In this document: one piece after another, positions 54,286 to 64,000 of the stretch
Layout of the letters: every line of letters starts with the position of its first letter
Numbering within the stretch: position 1 is the first letter of the stretch
DNA from: Aureobasidium sp. EXF-3400
Lineage: Eukaryota > Ascomycota > Dothideomycetes > Dothideales > Saccotheciaceae
DNA: 64,000 nt
Direction of reading: 5' to 3'
NCBI GenBank assembly: GCA_024195585.1
Contig: SWBL01000097.1
Coordinates: 62,001 to 126,000, forward strand
Program-made: the position numbers and the translations under genes
The notes under the pieces: model-generated
What the model was told of the DNA's origin: nothing
Databases searched by the model: none
Seen by the model: only the letters and a program-made list of their open reading frames with translations

Positions 54286-55291
54286 ATGAACCCACAACGC
54301 AACCAACTTCATCCTTCACCAACATTCAAAAGAAGACGAGAGGAACTTTTGGCTTGTCGACGTTGTGGCCGTGAGAAGGCTATATGCGATGGTCATCCAT
54401 GTGCAGACTGTGGATACGAAGGTGTCGTATGTGATGGTGAAGATTGTGGTCATCCTGGAGGGGCTACCAACAGAGGGTACGTGGGATATTCACGTGGCCA
54501 GACGAGTCCTAACGAACCTATACAGCTACATAGAGTGGCTGGAGGGCGAACGGGCTATCTTATCACTCGGCCTACAAGAGGCATGCCGGAGACTGATCGC
54601 AGCGGATGTTTGGCCACGAGAATCACTGCCGCGTATTGGACGATCGCTCAGTACTTACGAAATACTTGCAACACTGGGATTGATGCAAGGCAGTAAGGAC
54701 CAAAACCTGGAAAGTGCACACCTAGCAAGGGGACCTCCCGGCCGGATGGAGTCGCCGCACGTCATCAAGCACGCACAAGGGGAGGCACCCGACTCGAACA
54801 GCTACCAACACACGTACACTCCTGGATATGTCGATCGTGGCGTGCCTCGTGGAGAGTCAAGCAGTCTGCCGACCGCACACCTTGCACCTCCTTCTTTTCA
54901 ATCCACAGCCAGAACACTCGCTTCGTCCAGCAGTAGCGTCGATGCAGGCTCGTCGTGGATGGTCTTGACTGACACAAGCCTTCCAAGGAGTAGCTGGCCA
55001 GTTGCAGCACCCACGATACCACCGGACCCTCGCGTCGTTGCTCCTGGTCAAGACGGGCAACTTTGGCGTTATACAACCGATGCATGGCAAGACGTATCTG
55101 GACCTTCGAACCTTAGAAACAGAACCTTTCCAGGTCTTCCAGGAGCTCAAGGTGTTCGTCGATACGAGAACTTATCTCAACATGGTTCCGGACATCCACC
55201 TGGTATGTACGAAGTTATGCCCAGCGAACAGGATGAGACACCGCCCGATAGTGATGGAGATAGAAGTGAATACATCAGAATCCCGTTTTAA
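54286..55291 (+). CDS. Short Zn2Cys6-like protein without fungal TF domain
   Basis: Two exons, 54286-54476 and 54526-55291; 318 aa. The 49-bp intron has GTACGT, a CCTAAC branch and ATACAG. The N-terminus carries six cysteines at 24, 27, 34, 39, 42 and 49 (CX2CX6CX4CX2CX6C), with basic residues KRRR before them. The middle loop of four residues is shorter than the usual five or more, and the metal-site sequence CDGHPCADC lacks most of the usual Lys/Arg. After the junction a helix YIEWLEGERAILSLGLQEAC resembles the coiled-coil dimerisation element of Zn-cluster regulators. The rest is Ser/Pro-rich with an acidic tail. No fungal_trans domain. It may be an atypical regulator or a diverged relative; targets are unknown. 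Confidence 0.65.
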
Positions 55292-55402
55292 ACTATGAGG
55301 CCTAAAAGATCATAAAATTCTTCTCCTTATGCCGGATCTTCAGCATAGCATAGGACCACCATAAAGATCATACCCTCAACCGTTACAGTAGCGACTGCAG
55401 CT

Positions 55403-56183
55403 CTACCAGGGCATCATCTGCATCGACCCTTCATCGTTGTGCCAGAAACCGCTCTTGTAATCACCATACACAAGATTCGCAGCCACCTCTGCTCCCAAAA
55501 GCGGATCCTTCTTTCCCTTGTAACCGTTGAAAGCAGTATTGCAGTGGCCAGGATTTGCCAGGTAAAAAGTGATTCTACTTTCGGCCTTGGCCATCTCAAG
55601 GGTCATGATGTTCAGAGCAACTTTAGACACACTGTATGGTACGCTAACTGTCGGAGGTAGATCGCCTGAATTGAGTCGCGCGATAGATGCACGTCCAGAA
55701 GAGATGTTGATGACTTTTGGATTTTTTGACTGAAGCAGCAGAGGCGTCAGAAGTGAAGTCAAGAGGCCGACCGAGGTAACTATTGTGTCCAAGACTGAGT
55801 TGAAGACCTGACGATAGTCTGGAAGGTCCGCATTCGGAACAGCTGCGATTCCTGCATTGTTGATGAGAACTGTGAGGGCGCGTCAGCGTCGTGTGTGGCA
55901 GCATTGCCATCTTGATTGTGTACTTACCATCCAATCTCCCATGTTTCTCTTTGATCATCGCAACTAAAGCGTGCATGCTGTCGTCGCTTGTCACATCTAG
56001 TGCCATCGGTTCAAGAGTACCGTGTGCGCCTGAAGCCATAAGCTTCTGTATAGCTTCCGATGCCGAGCTCTGCGTTCGAGCCGTGACTAAAATTGTACTG
56101 CCAGATTTCTGTCTAGCAAGTACCTGAGCTATGCAGAAGCCAATGCCTCTATTAGCACCAGTAATAAATATGATCGGAGCCAT
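55403..56183 (-). CDS. Short-chain dehydrogenase/reductase (second copy type)
   Basis: Two exons on the minus strand, 56183-55928 and 55869-55403; 240 aa. The 58-bp intron splits the sequence just before INNAG. Motifs are TGANRGIG (8-15), INNAG, the Ser in NISSGRAS and YSVSK. The C-terminal part reads FYLANPGHCNTAFNGYKG and ends MQMMPW. It resembles the SDR at 43696 in size, motif spelling and the PW ending. The NAD(P)-dependent substrate is unknown. The stop faces that of the Zn-cluster protein, 111 bp away. Confidence 0.87.
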
Positions 56184-57928
56184 TACTAGGGCTGTACGTG
56201 AAGTTGGAAAGACGTGTTGGAAGCTGAAAGTGTCGGTCGGCGTGAACCAGTTTCTTATAGAATAGATATAAGCAGAACATCTAACGGAGGTAGGTGTTTT
56301 TACCGTAGCCCCGACATGGAGCGGTTCTCCAACTTTGGGAGCTCTCCGGATGTCCTGTTTTGGAAATTCTCCTATACCTATTCCTATCACATCTGGTTTT
56401 GGATAACGAACTTTACTGTTCAGTCTTATCTATTCATTATAGGAACAACTTTATAGTCGGCACCAATTTGGTAGCTTTACAAAGGCTATCATACGTCGGA
56501 TATCTTTGATACGTCGGACCATACATGCACTTTGCTAGATTGGCTTTGTCTCCTTATCTGCCACAGGAAGGCAGCCGTAAAGCACCTGTCTAAGGCGGAT
56601 CGCGAAAGTCTGCGCTTGCACACAGTATCATTTTCTTTGAGACCAGCACCACGTACATCAAAAGAAAGTTTGCACTTTCTCCCCTCATCATTGACAGATC
56701 TGTTGATCAAGAACCGGAATGACTCAGGAGCCTGTTTCAAGTGTTGCAGGCTTCTATCAGATCGTGATAGATCGTTCGTCGTTGATGAAACAGAGCTTCA
56801 ATATCTTGATCCCGTAATGTCTCAAGATACTAATGTCAGATCCAGTATCTATAATGAGATGTTTCGCATGTCTCTTTGACAGCCGAAACTAAGATCTCTT
56901 ACCGGTTCTCTCTACCATGTCTTTCCCAAATTTAGCTAGAACATGCTGCTATTGTATTCTGGGCCTTCGATGCATGAACCTTTCATATAAAAGATCCTGC
57001 AAAAGAGTGTGTGGCTGCGCAATCATATCTTTCACCTTGGAAATTGTTCGCACTCCTAATCACAACCACTAAAGCTATCTGCATCGACACTTGCAGCACT
57101 AGAACAACTTTCAGATGCTCTCTGTTCATTGCATTGATTTTCTCTCACCAGATTTTGTCGTCAGCCTTAGGCATTCTTGTTTCGCAATCGCTTCTCAAGT
57201 CCAAGCCAATGCCCCTCACTGGGCCACTCAAGCCAACATCTTGTAAGCCGAAGGTACAAATTTCGTTCGAAAGCATCGTTGCTGATACTCTTCCCAGAAG
57301 CATTGGAAACCCAACTTCAGGTAGCCCCTATCATGCTCTGACCGCGTGCTACTCTGGTGGCCATTGTGGAAGTAGAAGCGTCTTGCAGATCCGTTTCTAG
57401 CTTGAGTTTGGTTGACTTTGGCAAATCTGCTCACCATGAAGCAGTAATCAATTTGACCACAATCTACAGATCTCAAGACGAGCGAAGGAAGCTATGTTTG
57501 CTCGTTGTAGTACAGGATATTGGTACCAGCTTCCTACACTAAGGCGTTCGCTACATAGGTCTCAATCCAAGAAGAGAGAGGCATCGCATGAAATAATCTG
57601 ACAATGTAGTTTGAGTAGTATACAAGTCTTTATCATGTGCAGATGTATCATCTTCAAGGTGGATGTGAGTACCTCGGAGCCTCGGCGGTATGGGGCGCCA
57701 CAAGCTGAGTTTGTTGACTCATCAAGGCATTTGCGACGCCTTACTCACACCTCCCGACAGACTGGAAACCGAGTCACCCTTAATGATTACAAACGCAGCT
57801 GCTAAGTACAAGGGAACGGTTCGGGCCACAAGGCGGGGATATTTGCCGGTGCGACATTGATAAAGCCAAGCATGTCCCTTCTCAATGGGTAGTGTTACCA
57901 TCCACATTAGCCCCACCGAGATGTAAAG
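56184..57928. other. 1.7 kb region without recognisable genes
   Basis: Holds the SDR promoter at the left and the MFS promoter at the right. A plus-strand open stretch near 57011-57400 starts with hydrophobic residues but has no ATG. Nothing repeat-like seen. Confidence 0.45.
57921..57926 (+). promoter_or_regulatory. Minimal start-stop uORF (ATGTAA)
   Basis: ATG directly followed by TAA, two bases before the main ATG of the MFS gene at 57929. Start-stop elements can stall ribosomes and lower translation of the following frame. Whether the mRNA 5' end includes it is unknown. Confidence 0.4.
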
Positions 57929-59497
57929 ATGGACTCTCAAGATCTCGAGTCTAAGAAATCGTTGCCCGTCTCTCTAAGTACAGAGGCAGAGACATCGCTA
58001 ACATGGGATGATCCTCGAGAAACGAGAAACCCTATACTTTGGAGCAAGTCGAAGAGGATCTTCCACACGATCATACCATGTTGCGCGGCATTTGAGGCGT
58101 AGGTCCAGCAGACCACCACTACGACATGATCTGACATACCACAGCACTTTTGCAACATCAGTCATGGTTCCTGCAACCCCAGTACTAATGCAACACTTTG
58201 GCATCTCACGAACGGTTGCGCTTCTTTCACTGACACTCTACACGATGGGTATCGCAATCGGACCATTGTTTATCGCTCCACTGTCCGAAGTGTTTGGAAG
58301 AAAGTATGTCTACATCGCTTCTCTCACCATGCTGCTAGCCTTTACTGCTGGTGCTGGAGCCGCTCAAAGCTTTGGTGCATTACTCGCCTGTCGTACACTC
58401 GCTGGCATACTCGGCTCTTCAACAGTTGCTATCGGTGCCGGCTCAATCGCAGACATCTGGGCTCTCGGAAAGAGTGGTGGGACTGCTTCCCTTTTCTTCA
58501 TCCTTGGACCATTCCTTGGGCCTACACTAGGCCCACTCGCTGGTGCATACGTTATGCACGACCGTGGCAACGACTGGAGATGGACCATGTGGCTGTTGTT
58601 GATTGTAGGCGCCCCTATCTGGATCGGAGCAATCATCATGAACGAAACCTCCCACACTATTCTTTCGAGAAAGTATGGCTATGTGAAGGATCTACCATCC
58701 GAGAAGGCATTATTTGCCGCAGCAGCGGAAAAGATATTCATTGGAATCAAACGTCCAACAAGAATGCTGTGCACAGAACCCATCGTCATCTCCCTGTCGC
58801 TCTATACCGCTTTCGCCTACGCCACAATATTCAGCTATTTTGGCAGTACCTCATACGTCCTCCAACGGTACTATCATTTTAATCTCCGCGAGGTTGGCTT
58901 AAGCTTCACCAGTGTCATTATTGGATATCTTTTGGCTGCTCTTATGTTTGGCGTCTTCGACAAGACACTGTTTGCCAAAGCAGCTGCAGCCGCCAACGGT
59001 AATGCCGCGCCGGAGCATCGTTTGTATGCCGGTATGGTCGGCAGTATCTTTCTGCCGGCTAGTCTCTTCTGGTACGCTTGGGTAGTCAAGATGAATGGTC
59101 ACTGGGCGGCTCTTGTGGCCAGTGGTATTCCCTTTGGGCTAGGATCCTTTTCCATCTTCGTAAGTTGAGAATGGAGAGCCTGGATATCCGGATGAATTCG
59201 CTCACACCTTCTAGCTTTCTTCCATTACATACATGGTTGATGTGTACAAAGCAAGAGCGGCAGCCTCAGGTAAGCAAATACTTGTTATACACACGCTTTC
59301 CATCTTCTGACCTGTGACCAGCTATCGCAGCGAACGGTGTTTTACGATATGCGCTGGGCGCTGTCTTCCCATTGTTCACGATACAGATGTACCAGTCGCT
59401 CGGTCCTCACTGGGCGGGGAGCATTTTTGCCTTCATTGCTCTTCTGCTCATGCCAATTCCATGGCTTCTATTCCGATTCGGTCACAAATTACGATAG
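57929..59497 (+). CDS. MFS drug:H+ antiporter, DHA1-type
   Basis: Four exons: 57929-58098, 58145-59159, 59215-59269 and 59322-59497; 471 aa. Introns are 46, 55 and 52 bp; exon 3 is 55 nt. The N-terminal tail is hydrophilic (MDSQDLESKKSLPVSLSTEA). TM1 spans the first junction (CCAAFEA then TFATSVMVPATPVLM). The DHA1 motif A reads LSEVFGRKYVYIAS, motif C-like GPFLGPTLGPLAGAYV. Late motifs are SITYMVDVYKARAAASAIAANG and ALGAVFPLFTIQMYQSLG, typical of fungal polyamine/multidrug-type DHA1 carriers. It should export small molecules across the plasma membrane; the substrate is unknown. A longer frame starting at 58008 is wrong because it reads through the first intron. Confidence 0.88.
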
Positions 59498-60093
59498 AGC
59501 ACCGGAAGAGTGTTTGTGTATGCTGTGACTGTCCACGCTGGTTGTATGAGTATGACAAGAGAGCGATAGGGCTAGGGAATACGAGCCGTTGATGTGCTGG
59601 CCAGGACTGACTGAACCAATGCTTTTGTAAGGATAGCATGAAACGTATCTTCAACATTAACACACGCAAATTTGATCGTCTTGTGTACAACCTTAAGCGG
59701 CCTCTCTAGAGGCAGAGAGATGGAGGGTAGTTGTAGCCTGGCGTTTGAGGCCAATGCTTCTTTTGGAGGGGTTTAGGCTCAGACAAGGGACAGTAGAGTA
59801 AACGTTAGGACGTGGGAAGTGACCCGACGACGTATAGTGATGCAGAATATCATATGTATTGGCTGTACGTGTCGGTCATTTGCTATCGTTCCGGTAATGA
59901 TGGTCCGACAGTTGAGCATCTTACTACCTTCCCATGTTAGACTTCTGTGGCTGAGTCCTAATGAGTCTGTACATATTGTTCCGCCGCTGGGATATGCGCC
60001 ATTGTTAGAGGAAGACGCGATCCGTTCTCATGACTGTCACGTAAGGTTTGATGATAAAATCCATTGAGTATCTCATTATGTCATCTGCCAGAC
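59498..60093. other. Convergent 3' region
   Basis: Between the stops of the MFS gene and the amidase gene. Nothing recognised beyond the 3' UTRs. Confidence 0.5.
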
Positions 60094-61815
60094 TCACGGG
60101 GTGATTGCATTGCCGAGTAGTCTTCCAACCTCTTCAGCAATAGCCATCGTCTTTTCCTCTGACAGCTTGCGGCCCACAATCTGGATTGCGACAGGAGCGC
60201 CGTGATATGCTTCTGCGTCATCTGCGGTTGTGTCAGTAATGTGCGCATGCAGTACCTCGACCAACTTACATTCTGCCTGCACCTGCTGGTCCATATCGTT
60301 CATGGGCTTGAAACCCTCATTCTTCTTATCTAACTCCTTGTCGGCGAAAGTGACGGGCACAACCACACTTGTGAAGTCAAGCAGATTGATCGCACTCGCA
60401 TAGCCATAGTACTTGAACTGATTGTGTCTGATGGCAGCAGTAGGTGTGATGGGCATGATGAATGCATCCATCTCTTTACCTAGTTTCTCCTCCATCTCAT
60501 TCCATTTCTCCAGATATTCCATCTGGAAGTTCCACTTCTGGGACTGTACATCCCACAACTTGGTGATATCTGCAGCAGACTTGGTTGGGTCTACGAGATC
60601 GTTGATGTTGGGGATAGCGGGCTCGCCTGAAGCTGACAGTACTGTGTGGATATCCTTTCCTGCGTCTGAAGCGTAGATATTCTGGATCAAGTCTACGGCG
60701 TAATCGTGTTTGTAGGGTTTCCAATCTGTTACCGTGTGGCCGTTCTCCCGCAGAGTGGAGACTACTTTGTCGATACCGCGGAGAATCGGAGGATGCGGCA
60801 TCACTACGCCGTCACAGTTGAAGAAACCAAGAGTGAGCTTTTTGGACTTGATTTTCTGGACTGCGGCATCGTGCTCGGACTGTCGCCATGGCATAGGTAC
60901 GACCTTCGAGTCGTATTTCCAGGGCTCCTGTCCCAAAACCGACTTGACAAACAAGCGCATGTCGGGTACAGAGTGAGTGATTGGACCAACAACGCTGTGG
61001 ACAGTCTCCTGTCCCTCCATACTGTTTGCCATCTTGCCATATGGGAGTCTTCCATGACTAGGTCGAAGTCCGTACAAGAAGTTGAATGCAGAAGGCACGC
61101 GAATGGATCCTCCAATATCGGTGCCGACACCAATGATACCTCCTCTGATGCCAACATTCGCACCTTCTCCTCCGGAAGAGCCGCCGGGTGCCCAGTTCTT
61201 ATTGCGAGGGTTGACGCTGCGGCCAGTGATGTTGTTGATGGTTTCGCACACCATCAGACTCTGAGGCACCGAAGTCTTGATGTAGAAAACGGCACCTGCT
61301 TTTCTCAGCAGAGCAGTAAGTACAGAGTCTTCAGTGTCGTACTTGTCAATCCAAGCAACATAGCCCATAGTCGTCTCCAAACCCTTGACACGCAATTGAT
61401 CCTTGAGTGATATGGGTAGTCCGTGCAGAGGCCCGATCGTACGTCCGTTCTTCTCGTAGAAGTCATCCAGTTCTTTGGCCTGCTTTAATGCCATATCTGG
61501 GAAGAATTCCAGAGCGCAGTTGGTGACTTGGTGCGAAATGGCTGCGCGCTTGCAAAATGCGGTGGTGACCTCGACGGCCTTGAGACTACCGTCGGCAAGT
61601 TTAGCCACCAGGTCTGTGGCAGAAGAATTGGTGATGTCGAGCTCTGCTTTGCTGAGGAGACCACACGTCTCAGGGACCCTCATGACATTCGCGTCGAGAG
61701 AGGATGTATCGATACGCCATTCCTTTGGTATAGAGTCCTCGATGCGCTGCTTCTTCCCCGCCGCGACATCTTTCCAGTCTTTGGTCATCTGTGCGATTGT
61801 TGTATTTGAGCTCAA
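60094..61815 (-). CDS. Amidase-signature hydrolase (acetamidase AmdS-like)
   Basis: Two exons on the minus strand, 61815-60270 and 60221-60094; 557 aa. The 48-bp intron is a multiple of three and stop-free, so the frame also reads through it; removal joins VQAE to YDAEAYHGAPVAIQIVG, which restores the family's conserved end. The Ser-cisSer-Lys triad is present: Lys138 in ISLKDQ, cis-Ser near 213-214 in APGGSSGGEG and the nucleophile Ser237 in GTDIGGSIR. It hydrolyses amides to acid and ammonia in the cytosol, letting amides serve as nitrogen or carbon source. It lies head to tail with an NCS1 permease, and its upstream region has GATA motifs. Confidence 0.93.
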   Translation of the reverse strand: MSSNTTIAQMTKDWKDVAAGKKQRIEDSIPKEWRIDTSSLDANVMRVPETCGLLSKAELDITNSSATDLVAKLADGSLKAVEVTTAFCKRAAISHQVTNCALEFFPDMALKQAKELDDFYEKNGRTIGPLHGLPISLKDQLRVKGLETTMGYVAWIDKYDTEDSVLTALLRKAGAVFYIKTSVPQSLMVCETINNITGRSVNPRNKNWAPGGSSGGEGANVGIRGGIIGVGTDIGGSIRVPSAFNFLYGLRPSHGRLPYGKMANSMEGQETVHSVVGPITHSVPDMRLFVKSVLGQEPWKYDSKVVPMPWRQSEHDAAVQKIKSKKLTLGFFNCDGVVMPHPPILRGIDKVVSTLRENGHTVTDWKPYKHDYAVDLIQNIYASDAGKDIHTVLSASGEPAIPNINDLVDPTKSAADITKLWDVQSQKWNFQMEYLEKWNEMEEKLGKEMDAFIMPITPTAAIRHNQFKYYGYASAINLLDFTSVVVPVTFADKELDKKNEGFKPMNDMDQQVQAECKLVEVLHAHITDTTADDAEAYHGAPVAIQIVGRKLSEEKTMAIAEEVGRLLGNAITP

Positions 61816-62105
61816 GTGGGATGGTGGGGATTCGCGAAGAACAGCATGCTATATTATATACTGTAAGAGTGATATCATGCGGCTCGGCAAATCGGTAGAT
61901 AAGAGCTCATCTATACCCCACCTGCGGGGTCATCGGTATAGCGGGGATTACGTGAGCTTCTCAGCTTTCTTATCATCAACTGTCACCTCGGATATCAGGC
62001 CAGCATATAAGACGTGGAATTATACAAACAGTGTAGCTTACGATGAAAGTGATTGGTACATACCACAATGAATTTAGCCCACAAATACGGTCGCAATTGA
62101 CCACC
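61816..62105 (-). promoter_or_regulatory. Amidase promoter with GATA motifs and TATA box
   Basis: A TATA-like run at about 61849-61860 lies 34-45 bp upstream of the amidase ATG. GATAAG occurs at 61898-61903, and TGATAA on the minus strand at 61970-61975. AreA/Nit2 regulators bind HGATAR. A dyad CTATACC...GGTATAG with inner CCCC...GGGG spans about 61911-61941. Nitrogen-metabolite control is inferred from the motifs and gene function. Confidence 0.5.
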
Positions 62106-64000
62106 TCAAGCGACACTCGAACCACTATCTGTACGCCTCGATACCCAGCTCTTCACTGAAAATCCCTTCTTCTCTTCCTTGTGCCAATATTTGCCTTTTC
62201 TCTCATCGTTCGCAATGAGTATCTCCTCGCCAGTGACTTCATGGTCCATTCTGCTCTCGTGCTCTGGCGCGAATCGCATCAAAGCCCAATAACAGAGCCC
62301 AGCAGCGACAAAGGAGTACCCATAACCGATCGCAAAGCTGTCGAATAATTAGCGTCGGTGCGTTTGTGTCGTATCAAGGGTTCTCTTACATATGCTGGCC
62401 TGCAAGCGCCACACCGGCATGACCCTGATCGATGCTGTCGATGAAGCCAGGCAGAGGAGGCGCAAATCCGACGATAAGTGCCACAACAGCACGCCAGTTT
62501 GTCGCAAACTTGGGAGAGTAGCGGTAGATACCATCAAAGCTGTACATATCCGGGACCGAGACATTGCCGCGACGAGTAATGTAGTAGCTAAAGATTGATT
62601 AATATATCGTGGCTATTGTCAAGATACTGGAGTACTCACTCTGTCATGATAATAGCAGTCATAGGCCCAAGGAAGATTGTATATCCGCTGAGGAAGGCGA
62701 GGAACTTTTGGGCCGAAGCCAGAATTTTCCACTATCGTGATTGTCAATAAATGGCGGTGAAGCAGCAGAATCTCCCACAACATACCGGCACACATAACCA
62801 AGCACCAATGATAGCAGCCAAGATTTGACCACGGCGGATGTTGATGTACTTAGGAAAGAAGGAGACCAGATCGTTGGCTGCACTGATCGAGTTGGCGGAG
62901 ATGTTAATGCCCAGAGTGACGATAATTAAGCCAATGGCGCCAAAAGCAGAGGCAGCACGGCCGCCATGAGATCCAGATGCACTCCAGAGTCCGACGATAG
63001 TTACTGGGTTCCACAGGGGTGTACCCTCTTTGGCCACCTCCTCGGGATAGGCGACCACAGACGCCGCAGCGGTGAAGATTCCCAAGAGACCAACGATGGT
63101 GAAAATGAAGGGGATGACAAATGCCTGGCAGTTTTGAGCGCTCCTCTTGTTTGCGTATCTTGCAAAATCGGCGATGTTAAGACCAAGAGTAGAGTAATTG
63201 CCGAGTACCGAGTTGAGGTTGGAGAAGAATGCCCAGATCAAGACAGACCCTTTCACCGTCGGACCTTCAGTAATGATAGAGCTAGTACTGAGGGTACCTC
63301 CAGCCTTATGGAGAGTGTGACCAAAGACAGCCAAGAAGATGATGGGTGCGATGATGGACTTGAAGCCGAAGAAGTATTGAACCTTGGTGTAAGGGATGCA
63401 AAGGAACGGAAGCTGAAGCAGGAAGTAGAGGAAGAAAGAGCACATCCCCTTGGTATCGATACCCTGGCCCGCGGCGATATGATTGGGTATATTTGCGTAG
63501 CTTGGCCATATTGCCGTGAGAAGCACTTCCATACACTGGCCACCAGTGACTGTCTGTACTCCGAGCCAGATGATCGCAAGGGCGCAGCGTGAGACCACGA
63601 CGAAGTAGCTGAAATAGTAGCCGAACGATACGCGTGCAATGATCGGGAAAGGAACATGCAGGTGGGCTCCGATTCTGCCATTCATTGTGATGACCACACC
63701 CATGATGAAGTTGCCGAGCACACATGCACCAATTGCCATTCGCCAACTGAGACCTGCGCTGATCATTGACGAAGCCACTTCCTGGATGAATATTAGTAGC
63801 TACTCGTTAAATCGCGAGCATTTCTAAGTCACCCAATTCGACACTGCCCACGCGTCTGCCATCCAGTACGCTACATAAGCCTTCCAGGTCCAGGTGCGGT
63901 TCGAGGGGGGGATGGGGTCGAAATCGGCGTTGGACGCATTTGGATTCGTAGCAAAACTTGACGGCTCCTGATCGACCGCCAGCTTGATTCCGGCAAAGCG
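62106..64000 (-). CDS. NCS1-family nucleobase/allantoin-type permease (5' end beyond window)
   Basis: Five exons seen on the minus strand: 64000-63833 (partial), 63781-62786, 62731-62640, 62587-62390 and 62337-62106; 561 residues plus stop. Introns are 51, 54, 52 and 52 bp. The start of the protein lies past the right edge. Motifs are NRTWTWKAYVAYWMADAWA, then SNWEVASSMISAGLSWRMAIG, ARVSFGYYFSYFVVVSRCAL, GNYSTLGLNIADFARYA and LGINISANSISAANDLVSFFPKYINIRRG, the NCS1 helix-8 hallmark. About 12 TM helices. Fur-type relatives import uracil, allantoin, uridine or hydantoins with H+ at the plasma membrane. The amidase downstream suggests an amide or ureide substrate, but this is not proven. Confidence 0.93.

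Noticed and set aside
58008..59168. MFS frame starting at 58008 taken as the gene start
   Set aside because: It reads an Arg-rich stretch through the first intron; the spliced model from 57929 gives a normal N-terminus and a TM1 that matches DHA1 transporters.
60706..61410. 234-codon plus-strand ORF over the amidase
   Set aside because: Antisense to well-conserved amidase catalytic motifs; no protein character of its own.
62966..63592. 208-codon plus-strand ORF over the NCS1 permease
   Set aside because: Antisense to conserved TM segments of the permease; charged low-complexity translation.

Overview
The window is nuclear DNA of a filamentous ascomycete. Most genes are split by 46-90 bp GT-AG introns, often with a CTAAC or CTGAC-like branch point. 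Promoters are CT-rich, intergenic spaces are short, GC is near 50 percent, and the families are typical of Pezizomycotina (Zn2Cys6 regulators, Irs4 EH protein, Mvp1, fungal rhodopsin-fold proteins). I lean towards Dothideomycetes, but that is an impression and not a measurement. No rRNA, tRNA, CRISPR array or intact transposon was recognised. I worked out exon junctions by hand from frame continuity and splice consensus; every spliced model given here sums to a multiple of three.

Layout. 0-6 kb: the tail of an AAA+ ATPase, a Cys-cluster protein of unknown function, an Mpv17/PMP22 membrane protein, a possible small gene and a peroxisomal-type acyl-CoA thioesterase. 6-13 kb: a long gene-poor stretch, then a sugar/H+ symporter followed by a leaderless GH32 fructosidase, which together look like a uptake-then-hydrolyse sugar module. 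The symporter has a 17-nt microexon whose acceptor AG is missing. 13-20 kb: housekeeping genes (ceramide synthase, Dcn1 neddylation factor, Mvp1 sorting nexin). 20-25 kb: 3.6 kb without a recognisable gene, then a long coiled-coil protein behind a clear TATA box. 25-31 kb: a secreted GH36 alpha-galactosidase, then a divergent amidohydrolase/2OG-Fe(II) oxygenase pair sharing a promoter with a nested palindrome. 31-35 kb: three mitochondrial translation genes in a row (IF-3, uL4m, mL38). 35-44 kb: a GIT1-like MFS permease, an ABC half-transporter, a Zn2Cys6 regulator and an SDR. 44-50 kb: DNA ligase IV divergent from IRS4, then a small NTF2-fold protein. 50-64 kb is sparser and more accessory-like: rhodopsin-fold membrane protein, short Zn-cluster protein, second SDR, DHA1-type MFS, acetamidase-like amidase and an NCS1 nucleobase/allantoin-type permease that runs off the right edge. 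The amidase and permease lie head to tail, with GATA motifs upstream of the amidase, suggesting a nitrogen-scavenging pair.

No clearly unprecedented system is visible. The points most worth checking are the broken splice acceptor in the sugar transporter, the sugar and nitrogen uptake-plus-enzyme pairs, the mitochondrial-translation trio, the palindromic promoter elements, and several unrecognised small proteins.
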